Notes: generated by a model not told the origin, from the letters alone. A stretch of 64,000 nucleotides of DNA from CAVTPU01 sp963736695 (GCA_963736695.1 CAVTPU010000001.1:806001-870000); one strand, 5' to 3'. Counted from the stretch's first letter, positions 25,660 to 35,340 are shown. Translations and numbers: made by a program.

Positions 25660-28275
25660 CTATGCAACCGGCGGAGGTTCGCCCGTCCCTGAATCGACGC
25701 CCCGCGCGTGTCCAGACAAGAAGTCGTTGAGGGCGGCCCGTTCGGCCTCCGGGTCACGCACGATCCGCACAGTGGCCGGGTCGGTCGGGATGTCCCGCAT
25801 GAGACTGTTCATGTGAGCGCCCGCGACCCGACGGGTCAACCCGGCTCGGGTCGGCTCCGTGGACGGACCAGCCGACGACGGCGGAGGCGGAGCGGGTCGG
25901 AGCGGCATCGGCGGTGCGGCGGTTGACGGTTCGACCACCCCCGCCGAGGCCCACGCACTCATAGCCGCCGCCTCGACGCTGGGGTCGACCCGCCGCCGCG
26001 GCAGTGACGACGCGACGTCCGCGTCGGCCACGGCGCCGGAGGTCGTCTCGGCGAACGGCCACTGTTCCCGCGGCGGCGCACCCACCGGCGCGGCCGGCAA
26101 CTCGGGTATGTCGGGCGTGGTCACCGACGCCCGCCCCACCGCCACCGCAGGTGGGGCGAACCACGGGAAATCGCGAACGGGCACGAAGAGCTCGGAGCTC
26201 AGGTCGACTCGCCCACGCTCATCGGTCGCGGTGATCGCGGCGACGGGTCGGTGCGCGACGGGCGGCAAGACCGGCGGGCGGGCGGGCGGAACCGCACCGA
26301 ACGGGACCGTACCGAACGGCTGCTGCGGCTCCGAACCGACGGAGGCCGAACCGGTGATGGTGCGATGCCGGCCGGCCGGATCGCTCTGCCGGCCGGCACC
26401 GCCACGATCTCCGCCCGGAGTCGCGGGTGTCAGCGACGCCATGCCGATCTCGACGACGGCCGTGACGCCTCGCCCGTCGGATGGCTCCAGCCGGACGGCG
26501 AGGCCATGGCGGCGGGCCAGTCGGCCGACCACAAAAAGCCCGAGCACGGAGGTGGGTGCCACGTCGAGGCGTTCCCGGTCGATGAGCCGGCGGTTCTCTT
26601 CCGCCAAACGCTGTGCGCTCATGCCCAGGCCGTGGTCGACGATGACGATCCGGCACCGGTCAGCCAGTGACGCGCTGACCCGGACCGTGGTGCCGGGCGG
26701 CGAGAAGTGGGTGGCGTTCTCCATCAACTCCGACAACATCAGCCGCAGGTCCGACACGAGCCCGGCGGAGACGTTGACCTCGCTGATCGAACCGAATTCG
26801 ACCTCTCGGAAACCCTCGATCTCGGCGACCGCCGACCGGATGACGTCGACCAGCGGCGTCGGCCGGCCGCTCATCTCCTGGTCGATGGTTCCGGAGACCA
26901 CGAGCAGACTGTCGGCGCTGCGACGCAGTCGGGTCGCGACGTGGTCGAGTTGATAGAGCCGCTGAAGCAGGTCGGGATCGCTCTCCGAACGCTCAAGGTT
27001 GTCGATGAGTGACAGCTGTCTGCCGACGAGGTTCTGGGTGCGGCGGGCGATGTTGGCGAACATCACCGACACGTTGTGTCGGGTGGTGACCTGCCGTTCC
27101 AGGAGCAACGCCGCTGTGGCCTGCACCCGGTTGAGCGCGGTGGCCAACTCGCCGACCTCGTCGGCGCTGCGCACGTCGACCGCGGCGAGCCGGGGCGGCG
27201 CCGGGTCCGACGAGTCGGAGTCGGCCACCCGCACCAGTTCGGCTTGGGAGAGCTCGGCCACGATCGAGGCCGCGCGGGTCAGTTGTCGCAACGGTCGGGA
27301 GATCGACCGGCTGACGGTCACGCCGAGAGCCACGACGAAGACGAACAGCAGCGCGCCCCCGCTGGCGAACCCCGTGGCGGCGCGCTGGGCCGCCACGGCC
27401 CGGGACCGCGCCTCGAGCGACACTTGGCGGGCGATGCGGTCCTGAGCCAGTCGACGCAGGCCGGTGTATGAGATGGCCGCCGAGAGCGCGGCGTTGACAC
27501 TGCCGGTGAGTTTCGTGGCGGTCGCCTCGACGGTGGCGGTGGTGAGTTGGCGGATGCGCCGGGCAGCCTGCGAATCCTCGGTGACGTCGACGGCGTCGAC
27601 CTGCTCCGCGTCCGCGAGTTCGCGGAAACGCTTCAGGTGAACTTGGCCGGCGGTCACGGTGTCGGTGAGCGCGCTCACGCTGAAGTCGCGGCCGACGGCC
27701 AGCGCGACCAGCAGCGCGCCGACGCTGCTGGTCTCTTCGCCGGCTCGCATGAGCGCGTCCAACTCGTTGAGCCGCACGTGACCGACGGTGTCCGCGCCGA
27801 CCGGGTTGGACAGGTCGAGTCCGTCGAGCAAGGCCCCGATCGCCGCGCGATAGGCGTCATAGGCCTCGCGCACGGTGGTGCCACGACTGAGCACTGCGGC
27901 GCGGACCTGATCGACGGCAGCGAGCTGTTCGCGGGCGTGTGCCAACGCCGGCGCGGTCACCGGGTCGTCGCGCAGGCGAGCGGTCCGATCCGCAGCGGTC
28001 TGTCGCTGCGCGACGACGGCCGTGCGGTCGAAGTCCGAAGAGCTGAGGAAACCGATCACCAGCAGACGCTCCCGCTGCAGTGCCTCGACCAGTTCGTCGA
28101 CGGCACGGGCGGCTTGGGCTGCGTTGGCGGTCACGTCGGCGGCCCGCACCCCGTCCACCCGTTCCGCGGTGAACGGAACCATGAGAAGCACCACCGCGGC
28201 GAGCGGGATGATCAGCAGCAGGCTCAGTTTCTGCCGGATGCCCAACCGGGCCAGCAGCGCGGTCCTAGTCTGCAT
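25660..28275 (-). CDS. Conservon sensor histidine kinase (CvnA-type) with nitrate-sensing-like domain
   Basis: About 871 residues. A first helix (LSLLLIIPLAAVVLLMVPF) leads into a helical extracellular domain like the nitrate/nitrite-sensing (NIT) domain, a second helix (GALLFVFVVALGVTVSRSIS), a HAMP-like segment, then an ATPase domain with an N box (LMENATHFSPPGTTVR) and VDHGLGMSAQRLAEENRRL. A long Pro-rich tail of about 200 residues ends the protein. No obvious phospho-accepting His box was found, as in other CvnA proteins. Of two ATGs, 28275 is preferred because GGGAGG lies six bases upstream. It overlaps the end of the upstream sensor gene by about 11 bases. Confidence 0.88.
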   Translation of the reverse strand: MQTRTALLARLGIRQKLSLLLIIPLAAVVLLMVPFTAERVDGVRAADVTANAAQAARAVDELVEALQRERLLVIGFLSSSDFDRTAVVAQRQTAADRTARLRDDPVTAPALAHAREQLAAVDQVRAAVLSRGTTVREAYDAYRAAIGALLDGLDLSNPVGADTVGHVRLNELDALMRAGEETSSVGALLVALAVGRDFSVSALTDTVTAGQVHLKRFRELADAEQVDAVDVTEDSQAARRIRQLTTATVEATATKLTGSVNAALSAAISYTGLRRLAQDRIARQVSLEARSRAVAAQRAATGFASGGALLFVFVVALGVTVSRSISRPLRQLTRAASIVAELSQAELVRVADSDSSDPAPPRLAAVDVRSADEVGELATALNRVQATAALLLERQVTTRHNVSVMFANIARRTQNLVGRQLSLIDNLERSESDPDLLQRLYQLDHVATRLRRSADSLLVVSGTIDQEMSGRPTPLVDVIRSAVAEIEGFREVEFGSISEVNVSAGLVSDLRLMLSELMENATHFSPPGTTVRVSASLADRCRIVIVDHGLGMSAQRLAEENRRLIDRERLDVAPTSVLGLFVVGRLARRHGLAVRLEPSDGRGVTAVVEIGMASLTPATPGGDRGGAGRQSDPAGRHRTITGSASVGSEPQQPFGTVPFGAVPPARPPVLPPVAHRPVAAITATDERGRVDLSSELFVPVRDFPWFAPPAVAVGRASVTTPDIPELPAAPVGAPPREQWPFAETTSGAVADADVASSLPRRRVDPSVEAAAMSAWASAGVVEPSTAAPPMPLRPAPPPPSSAGPSTEPTRAGLTRRVAGAHMNSLMRDIPTDPATVRIVRDPEAERAALNDFLSGHARGVDSGTGEPPPVA

Positions 28276-29419
28276 CGGCATCCTCCCGGGGCCGCTGCCG
28301 CACCGCGCGCCCGACGTGGACCAGTTCCTCGGCGGCGAGCAGGTCCCGCGCCGAGGTCAGCGAGGCGAGGGCGGCTTCTTCGGGTTCCGGACGAGCGTTT
28401 TCGTCGAGGTCGGTCCGCTCGCGCGACCTGTTGACGGTCAACACCCAGAGCAGAAGTACGCCGAACGCCGCTGCGATCGTGGTTGTGATCGTGATGAACC
28501 GCTGGTCGGAGCTGACCTCATCCCGCCGCGCGGTGAGCAGCCCCCGCAGCTCCTCGACGAGGACCTGTGACAGCGTGAGCGCGGTCGCGGAGACCTTCTG
28601 GGCGGTGGCGGTCAACACCGGCAGGTCCACCGTGCCGGACAGGTCGCTGAGAAGCACGGGCGGGGCGAACGTGTCGGCGGCCGCGCGGAACGCGTCGAGC
28701 CCGCGGGAGATGGTGGCGCCGAACTGCGCCCGGGTGGTCGCGGCGACACTCTTACTCAACCCGGTGCTCACCGCGTCGGAGATGGTGGCGATGTCGAAGC
28801 GGGCCACCGCGACCCGGATCTCGTCCTCGGAGTCGTCGTCCTCGCCGGTGCTGCTGTCCGGCGCCAGCGACGCGATGTCCACCGCCCGACCGGATTGGAT
28901 GATCGCCTGCGGCAATCGCAACAACACCGAGTCGATGACGTAGTAGGAGTCGAGAGCGGGGTCGAGGATGAGTCCCGAGGCGTCACCGACTGCGCTGATC
29001 AACGCGGCGACGAGGGTGACCAGGCCCGAATAGGTCTCGTAGGCGGCCTCACCCTTATGCCCGCTGGCGAGCGCCGCCTCCGTCTGGGTGCGCAGGTCGG
29101 CGATTCGTTGCCCGATGCGCAGGGTGGCGCTGTGTGGCTCTTCGGCAGCGGCGACGCCGTCCAGCGCGGCGGTCAGCGCGGCCTTGTCCACCGTGGTCCC
29201 CCGAACCGCGGCGAACTCGGCGTCGGTCATCTCCACGAGCAGAGTGGTCAGGGCCGGCAGCATGTCCGCGCCGGCGAGTTCCTTGTCGACCACCTCGGCG
29301 CGTTGGGCGCCGGACTGCCACGCGGCTCCCACCACCGCGCCGACGAGCCCCACCACGGCGAGCACGCAGAGGCTGAGCACCGCGACCCGGGCCGTTCGGC
29401 CTCTCGGGGCCATCACCAT
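28265..29419 (-). CDS. Membrane sensor protein without a kinase domain
   Basis: The 384-residue protein has one helix near the start (VAVLSLCVLAVVGLVGAVV), a largely helical outside region of about 270 residues with an acidic stretch (EDDDSED), a second helix (IAAAFGVLLLWVLTV) and a short charged cytoplasmic tail. The layout resembles the input half of the adjacent kinase, but no histidine kinase, GGDEF or methyl-accepting domain follows. It probably partners with the CvnA-type kinase, given the overlap of the two genes. ATG at 29419 follows GGAAGGG. It is an addition to the usual four-gene conservon. Confidence 0.65.
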   Translation of the reverse strand: MVMAPRGRTARVAVLSLCVLAVVGLVGAVVGAAWQSGAQRAEVVDKELAGADMLPALTTLLVEMTDAEFAAVRGTTVDKAALTAALDGVAAAEEPHSATLRIGQRIADLRTQTEAALASGHKGEAAYETYSGLVTLVAALISAVGDASGLILDPALDSYYVIDSVLLRLPQAIIQSGRAVDIASLAPDSSTGEDDDSEDEIRVAVARFDIATISDAVSTGLSKSVAATTRAQFGATISRGLDAFRAAADTFAPPVLLSDLSGTVDLPVLTATAQKVSATALTLSQVLVEELRGLLTARRDEVSSDQRFITITTTIAAAFGVLLLWVLTVNRSRERTDLDENARPEPEEAALASLTSARDLLAAEELVHVGRAVRQRPREDADAD

Positions 29420-29440
29420 GTCGTCGTTCCCTTCCGACTC

Positions 29441-30730
29441 TCAGCTCGCCGATGACGGCGCGTGCGGCCGTGTCGGCGCGAGCTCCGTCTCGGCCGCCGC
29501 GAGGTCATAGGCGGACTCGCCGTGTTGTGCGAGGTCGAGTCCGATGATCTCCTGCCGACGGGTCACCCGATGCCCGACGATCCGGTTCACGACACCGCTG
29601 ATGAGCAGTGTGACGAGCAGAGCATAGAGCGCCACCACCGCGGCGGTGCCGGCCTGCACCCCGAGCAGCCGATAGCCGCCGCCGGCGAAGAGTCCGTTGG
29701 CGCCGTGCGGGTTGACTGTGGTGGTGGCGAAGAGCCCGACGCTGATGCTGCCGACGAGGCCGCCACCCAGGTGAACCGCTGCGACGTCGAGGGAGTCGTC
29801 GAGGTTGAACCAACGCTTGAGCCCGACGGCGAGCTGGCACAACGCTCCGGCGAGGGCGCCGATGCCCATTGCGGCGGCCGAGGTGACATAACCGGCGGCC
29901 GGCGTGATCGCCACGAGCCCGGCGACGGCGCCCGACGCCGCGCCGACGGTCGTCGGTTTGCCATATCGCAGACGTTCGACGAGCAGCCAGAGGAGCAGCC
30001 CGGTCGCGGCCGCCACCTGGGTGTTGAGCACCGCCCTCGCGGCGAGGGCGCCGGCGCCGTACGCGGATCCGCCGTTGAAGCCCAGCCAGCCAACCCAGAT
30101 GAGGCCGAGGCCGGTCATCATCAGCGGCAAGTTGTGCGGTCGGGGTGTTTCGTCGGGCCACCCGCGCCGTCGCCCGAGGCTGAACGCGATGGCGAGGGCT
30201 GCGATGCCGGCGTTGATGTGCACCACCGTGCCGCCGGCGAAGTCGAGCACGCCCCATCGCGCGGCCCACCCGCTCGGGTCGAAGACCCAGTGCGCGATCG
30301 GGGCATAGACCAGAAGCGACCATATCGCGACGAAAGTTAGATATGAGCCGAACCGCCAGCGTTCCACGCCGGCGCCGAGCATGAGCACGGGCGTGACCAC
30401 CGCGAACATCAGCTGGAAGACGGCGAAAGCCTCGAGCGGCACGCCTGGGGCGAGCGAGTCGGTCAGCCCGGCCGGCAGCCCGACATAGCCGAGGTCACCG
30501 AGATAGGGGTTGGAGCCGCTGAACGAGAGGGAGAACCCGATGGCCACCCAGACGACAGTGACCACGGCGAGTCCGGCGAAGGACTGCATGAGAACGCCGA
30601 GCACGTTGGCCCGCCGCACCATCCCACCGTAGAAGAACGCGATCCCCGCGGTCATCAGCAACACGAGCGCAGCGCTCGCGAGCACCCAGGCCGTGGCGGC
30701 CGGATCAACGGTTGCGTTCGCGTCCGGCAC
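29441..30730 (-). CDS. amt: Ammonium transporter (Amt/MEP/Rh family)
   Basis: The 429-residue membrane protein has about eleven helices and the Amt signature: AFFYGGMVRRANVL, DFAGGTVVHINAG with Asp163 and His171, and DVAAVHLGGGLVG with His320, giving the twin-His pore. It conducts ammonium or ammonia into the cell. GTG at 30730 has GGGAGGG upstream. No glnK or glnD follows, unlike the common amtB-glnK-glnD operon; instead the membrane sensor and conservon follow directly with 21 bases between. A joint transcript would link an ammonium channel to the sensor genes, which is an inference. Confidence 0.93.
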   Translation of the reverse strand: MPDANATVDPAATAWVLASAALVLLMTAGIAFFYGGMVRRANVLGVLMQSFAGLAVVTVVWVAIGFSLSFSGSNPYLGDLGYVGLPAGLTDSLAPGVPLEAFAVFQLMFAVVTPVLMLGAGVERWRFGSYLTFVAIWSLLVYAPIAHWVFDPSGWAARWGVLDFAGGTVVHINAGIAALAIAFSLGRRRGWPDETPRPHNLPLMMTGLGLIWVGWLGFNGGSAYGAGALAARAVLNTQVAAATGLLLWLLVERLRYGKPTTVGAASGAVAGLVAITPAAGYVTSAAAMGIGALAGALCQLAVGLKRWFNLDDSLDVAAVHLGGGLVGSISVGLFATTTVNPHGANGLFAGGGYRLLGVQAGTAAVVALYALLVTLLISGVVNRIVGHRVTRRQEIIGLDLAQHGESAYDLAAAETELAPTRPHAPSSAS

Positions 30731-31043
30731 CTGACCGTCCCTCCCTCATCGTGCGTCGTCACCCGACTCACACCGGTTGTCCGGGTTTGCCCGAGCCTTT
30801 TCGCCATGCTTCACCCGAACTCCGGCGGAGCTCTTGTCGGGTTTCTCCCGCGCTGGATGTGCTGCGACATAGCCAATCAGGGTTCATATTGGTCGCAACA
30901 CATCGCCGGGGCTAATGTGACCGCACTATCGGCCGACGCGCACCGGACGATCGGTCATCATCATTTGGACAGTCGGATACAACTATCGTTGCGTGCCCAA
31001 GGCCGGGCCGCGTTCCGCCCCTCACCTCCTGTGGAGAACCGCG
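30731..31043. other. Divergent intergenic region between amt and an F420 oxidoreductase gene
   Basis: About 310 bases with no gene. It holds promoters for both directions. Two GGGTTT-type repeats around 30790 and 30840 were noticed. No clear GlnR box was recognised. Confidence 0.5.
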
Positions 31044-31928
31044 ATGCGACTCGCCGTACATCTGGTGTCCTTTGATTTTCCGGGCGGGACAACCGCCATC
31101 GCGCCCACGCTCGCCGCCATCGGGCGGGCCGCCGACAACGCCGGACTCTCCGGACTGTCACTCATGGACCACTTTCTGCAACTGCCGATGCTGGGTGAAC
31201 CGGACGAGCCGATGCTCGATGGCTACACGGGTCTGGGCTTCCTCGCCGCACACACCCACGCGGTCGAGCTCCAGCTGCTGGTGACCGGCGTGACCTATCG
31301 TCATCCCGGCCTTCTCGCGAAGATCGTTTCCACATTGGACGTTCTCTCCGGGGGCAGGGCGGTTCTCGGACTCGGGGCAGCGTGGTATGAACGCGAGCAC
31401 GCCGCGTTGGGCGTTCCTTTCCCGCCACTCGCGGAACGATTCGAACGACTGGAGGAGACGCTGCGCATCGTGCGGCAGATGTGGAGCGACAACGACGGCC
31501 CGTTCGCGGGTCGCCACTATCAGCTCGCCGAGACCGTCAACTCGCCGCAGCCGACGCGCCGCCCACCCATCATGGTCGGCGGATCCGGCGAGCAGAAGAC
31601 GCTGCGTTTGGTCGCGACATACGCCGACGCGTGCAACATCTCGGTCAGCGAGCCGGCCAACGTCGCCTACGTCGCCGCGAAGCTGGCCGTGCTGCGCGAA
31701 CACTGCGACCGGATCGGCACCGACTATGCCCGCATCCGCAAGACCGTGCTGCACGCGGCGCCGCTGGACCCGGTCGCCGGCGGCGACGCCTTCGTCGACC
31801 TGATGCGCCGATATGCCGCCATCGGAGTCGACGAGATGCACGTCTCGCCGCTGACAAGCGATCCGGTGCGGTTCATCGAGGACCTCGGGGGACGCGTGGT
31901 GCCGGAACTGCGTGACCTCACCCCCTGA
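31044..31928 (+). CDS. Luciferase-like F420-dependent oxidoreductase
   Basis: The 294-residue protein has the LLM-class TIM barrel of F420-dependent enzymes: RAADNAGLSGLSLMDHF, ELQLLVTGVTYRHPGLLAK, STLDVLSGGRAVLGLGAAWY, HAALGVPFPPLAERFERLEE and PPIMVGGSGEQKTLRLVATY. These enzymes move hydride from or to coenzyme F420; the substrate here is unknown. ATG at 31044 with GTGGAG upstream is taken, since homology begins at RLAVHLVSFDF. It stands alone in its direction. Confidence 0.87.
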   Translation: MRLAVHLVSFDFPGGTTAIAPTLAAIGRAADNAGLSGLSLMDHFLQLPMLGEPDEPMLDGYTGLGFLAAHTHAVELQLLVTGVTYRHPGLLAKIVSTLDVLSGGRAVLGLGAAWYEREHAALGVPFPPLAERFERLEETLRIVRQMWSDNDGPFAGRHYQLAETVNSPQPTRRPPIMVGGSGEQKTLRLVATYADACNISVSEPANVAYVAAKLAVLREHCDRIGTDYARIRKTVLHAAPLDPVAGGDAFVDLMRRYAAIGVDEMHVSPLTSDPVRFIEDLGGRVVPELRDLTP

Positions 31929-32225
31929 TCCGGTCCGCGCCACACCACAGAGCCCGCCGGCATCACAGACGACGTCAACGATCACTCCCCGCCCACGGGT
32001 CGCGTGGCCACGGTGCGTCTCACCCCGCGATCGCCGGGCAAAGCGGGCGCTCTCGCCGGCCAACCGGACCGCGAGACCCTATGCCGAAGACCCTGTGCCA
32101 CGAGACTCATGCCGAGAGGCCAGCGACCGACGTATGTTGGAGGGTGACGCCCACCGGCGCCCGGTGCCGGCGCGGACGGCGGGCCGGCCGACCCGCCGCA
32201 CACCCGTTCGCATGAGGGGGCCGCC

Positions 32226-33380
32226 ATGCGAGTGCAGACCACCCACTGGGACCAACGGGCCGGCTGGTCCAACCCGTTGCCCCCATGGGACGGGCCGCGC
32301 ACGCTCGTGCTGGTCTTCGGCGGGTCGCGCACGACGCAACTGCACCACGACCCGCTCTCCGAGGTGCTCGCCGCCTTTCCGCACTCGATCGTCACCGGCT
32401 GTTCCACCGCGGGCGAGATCATCGACGACGCGGTCTATCGCGACACGCTGGCCGTGGCCATCATGCGGTTCGACACCACGAACCTTCGACAAGCCCACGA
32501 GTTCATCGCCGCACCGGAGCAGTCCTATGAGGTCGGCCAAAGACTCGCCCAGCGGCTCGTGGCGGACAACCCCGAGGTGCGTGGCCTGTTCGTCCTCTCG
32601 GACGGGGTCCGAGTCAATGGCAGCACCCTGGTCTCGGGCCTCACCGACGGGTCCGACGGCACGCTGCTCATCAGCGGCGGGCTCGCGGCCGACGGGGAGC
32701 TCTTCGAACGCACGTGGGTGATCGTCGACGGCGAGCCGCAACCTGGATATGTCAACGTGATCGCCTTCGCTGGTCCGGACATCCACATCGGCCACGGCTC
32801 GCGCGGCGGCTGGGACATCTTCGGCCCGGAACGACGGGTGACGAAGTCCACCGGCAATGTCCTCTATGAACTCGACGGACAACCGGCGTTGCAGCTCTAC
32901 AAGAGCTATCTCGGTGAGCGCGCGTCCGAGCTGCCCGCGTCGGCCTTGTTGTTTCCGCTCGCGATCCGACTCTCCGGTGGGGAGAACCGGCAGCTGGTGC
33001 GAACCATCGTCGCCTTGAACGAAGACGATCAGAGCCTGACCTTCGCCGGCGACATCCCCGAAGGGTCGTTGGCCCAACTTATGAGGGCCAACCTCGACCG
33101 GATCATCGATGGAGCGCATCTTGCCGCGCGGGAGACCGGGATCGGTTCGGCTCCGCCGACGCTCGCCGTCACGATCAGCTGCTTCGGCCGGCGACTGTTG
33201 CTCGGCCGGCGCACCGAGGACGAGATCGAGGCTGTGCGTGCGGCGCTGGGCGACCAGGTGGACCTGATTGGTTTCTATTCCTACGGGGAGATCTCGTCGG
33301 TCGCACCGGGGGCCTGCGACCTGCACAATCAGACGATGACCATCACCACCTTCTGGGAGACGACGACGGCAGATGGCTGA
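32226..33380 (+). CDS. FIST domain sensor protein
   Basis: The 384-residue cytoplasmic protein consists of FIST_N (about residues 25-220: LVLVFGGSRTTQLHHDPLSE, TGCSTAGEIID, GVRVNGSTLVSGL) and FIST_C (about 225-370: FGRRLLLGRRTEDEIEAV, IGFYSYGEISSV). FIST proteins are proposed small-molecule sensors, and some (NosP) bind haem and nitric oxide. The start at 32226 follows GAGGGGG. The stop overlaps the start of the GGDEF-EAL gene by eight bases, so the pair is almost certainly one signalling unit. Confidence 0.9.
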   Translation: MRVQTTHWDQRAGWSNPLPPWDGPRTLVLVFGGSRTTQLHHDPLSEVLAAFPHSIVTGCSTAGEIIDDAVYRDTLAVAIMRFDTTNLRQAHEFIAAPEQSYEVGQRLAQRLVADNPEVRGLFVLSDGVRVNGSTLVSGLTDGSDGTLLISGGLAADGELFERTWVIVDGEPQPGYVNVIAFAGPDIHIGHGSRGGWDIFGPERRVTKSTGNVLYELDGQPALQLYKSYLGERASELPASALLFPLAIRLSGGENRQLVRTIVALNEDDQSLTFAGDIPEGSLAQLMRANLDRIIDGAHLAARETGIGSAPPTLAVTISCFGRRLLLGRRTEDEIEAVRAALGDQVDLIGFYSYGEISSVAPGACDLHNQTMTITTFWETTTADG

Positions 33381-34944
33381 TCCGCCGGAATATCACCGAA
33401 TCCTCGAGCGTCAACTGCGGCGACTCGGGTTATCCACAGTGGATCCGCCGGATGCCGTGTCCTGGCCCGACCTTCTCGCCCTGGTGAGCTCGTCCTATCA
33501 CGAGGCGGACGCCGACCGTTATACGTTGGAACGGTCGATCGAGATCTCGTCGAACGAGATGCGCGCGTTGCACGAGGTGCTCACCGAGCGAGCCCGTCAC
33601 GACACGCTCACCGGGTTGCCCAACCGCTCGGCACTCGCCGACTATCTCGGCGACGCCCTCGAACGCCGACAATTCGCGACGGGCGATGTCGCCGTACTAT
33701 TTGTTGATCTTGATAATTTCAAGCTCGTCAACGACAGCCTCGGCCACTCCGCTGGCGACGCGCTGCTCGTCGGGGTGGCCGAACGAATTCGTTCGGCTGT
33801 GCGCGACAACGACGTGGTCGCGCGACTGGGTGGTGACGAATTCGTCGTGGTCTGCACCGATGTCGACCGCGCCGAGACCGCCATCGCCATCGCCCGACGC
33901 ATCTCTGCCGCGCTCGAACGGCCGATATCCGTCGGAGACGAGGAGACCGTCATCGGAGCGAGCATCGGCATCGCCTTTGCCGGCACTCGACCCGCGACCA
34001 GCGACGACCTGCTGCGCGAGGCGGACATCGCGATGTATGACGCGAAGACGGTCGGGCAAGGCCCCTATGTCATCTTCGACGCCGCCATGCGACGCCGGGT
34101 CGAAGGCAAACTCACCACCGCCAACGCGTTGCGCAGCGCGGTCGGCAACAACGAGTTCGAGCTGGAATATCAGCCGATCGTCCGGCTCGCCGACCAGCGA
34201 CTGGTCGGCATGGAGGCGCTGACCCGCTGGCACCGTCCCGGTCATGGGACGGTGCTGCCCTATGAGTTCATTCCCATCGCCGAACAGTCCCGGCTCATCA
34301 CCAACATCGACGCGTGGGTCGTTCGCACCGCGTGCCAGCAAGCGGCGGCGTGGGATCGCCCGGATCTCGCGATCGCGGTCAACATCTCCGCCTATGATCT
34401 GCAGCGACCGAGCACAGTGGACACCATCAGCGAGGAACTGGAGCTCGCCAACCTGCGGCCGACCCAACTCACCATCGAAATCACCGAGAGCGCACTGGTC
34501 GCCGAGGATATCTCGATCGCGACGAGCCTGGCCCGCATCAAAAAACTCGGCGTGCGCCTAGCCATTGACGACTTCGGCACCGGATATTCGTCATTCACCT
34601 ATCTGCGTCGCCTCCCCGCGCATATCCTCAAGATCGACCGCTCGTTCGTCGCGCTGCTCGACGACGACCCGTCCGTGCGCGCCATCGCGGCGGCCATCAT
34701 CGACATGGGACACGCGCTGGGACTCACCGTTATCGCCGAGGGAGTCGAGACCGGCAACCAAGCCAATCGGCTGCGCGCCCTGCGGTGCGACGCGGCACAG
34801 GGTTTTCTCTTCGCCCGGCCGCAGCCCGCCGCCGCGTTCGACGCCTATTTCGCCCGGACGCCCCCCGGTCAAGCCAGCCGCTGGCGGCCACATGAACTCG
34901 TCGGCGACACCGATCCGGAGCCATCCCTGACTCAGCCGGACTAA
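33373..34944 (+). CDS. Dual GGDEF-EAL c-di-GMP turnover protein
   Basis: The 523-residue protein has a short amino helix region, a diguanylate cyclase domain with GGDEF intact near residue 153 (ARLGGDEFVVVCTDVDRAE), and a phosphodiesterase domain with EAL at about 281 (LVGMEALTRWHRPGHG), NISAYDLQ, DDFGTGYSSFTYLRRLPA and KIDRSFVALL. All catalytic motifs are present, so both making and breaking c-di-GMP are possible. No membrane helix or PAS domain is seen; input probably comes from the FIST protein, whose gene overlaps it. All 12 of its Tyr codons are TAT. Confidence 0.93.
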   Translation: MADPPEYHRILERQLRRLGLSTVDPPDAVSWPDLLALVSSSYHEADADRYTLERSIEISSNEMRALHEVLTERARHDTLTGLPNRSALADYLGDALERRQFATGDVAVLFVDLDNFKLVNDSLGHSAGDALLVGVAERIRSAVRDNDVVARLGGDEFVVVCTDVDRAETAIAIARRISAALERPISVGDEETVIGASIGIAFAGTRPATSDDLLREADIAMYDAKTVGQGPYVIFDAAMRRRVEGKLTTANALRSAVGNNEFELEYQPIVRLADQRLVGMEALTRWHRPGHGTVLPYEFIPIAEQSRLITNIDAWVVRTACQQAAAWDRPDLAIAVNISAYDLQRPSTVDTISEELELANLRPTQLTIEITESALVAEDISIATSLARIKKLGVRLAIDDFGTGYSSFTYLRRLPAHILKIDRSFVALLDDDPSVRAIAAAIIDMGHALGLTVIAEGVETGNQANRLRALRCDAAQGFLFARPQPAAAFDAYFARTPPGQASRWRPHELVGDTDPEPSLTQPD

Positions 34945-35033
34945 GACACACGCAGAATTCACTTGGTCTATTTGACCCTAATATCCCGATTTGGTCAGTC
35001 TTCCTGCGTCAGTCCACAGTGAACGCCGTGGTT

Positions 35034-35219
35034 TCACTCCCCGTGAAACTCCTGTCGGGTAAGGGGAACAGTCTCGATCTGGGCTTTGCTCACCTTCACG
35101 TCGTGGCCGTTGGCTTCCATCGGCCGTCCCTTCGGCTGCCACTCCCCGCCCCGTTCGCATACTCGCCGACCAGTTCCCTCTTCTTCGCGTCCACGGACGC
35201 CACGATCATCCACTGTAGA
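35034..35219 (-). pseudogene. ISAzo13-like transposase remnant
   Basis: On the minus strand ASVDAKKRELVGEYAN, and after a frame change REWQPKGRPMEANGHDV, match the DDE-transposase core block of the ISAzo13 family (usual form SVDTKKKELVGNFKNGGREW). The frame is broken and neither end of the transposase is present. Later residues to the stop at 35034 are not recognised. Confidence 0.5.
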
Positions 35220-35232
35220 TAGTCACCATGCT

Positions 35233-35244
35233 CTACGAATGTAG
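35233..35244. promoter_or_regulatory. CTAC-N4-GTAG palindrome, BlaI/MecI operator-like
   Basis: CTACGAATGTAG resembles the core of BlaI/CopY-type operators (CTACATATGTAG). No beta-lactamase or blaI gene is near, so this may be chance. Confidence 0.15.
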
Positions 35245-35340
35245 TACAGGCGCCATTCAATGCAAGTCGGGGGCTCTCACTCACCGCCCACGCATCGTCC
35301 GATATCATTGGCCGATGTTCCATGACTGGAGGACGGGCGC

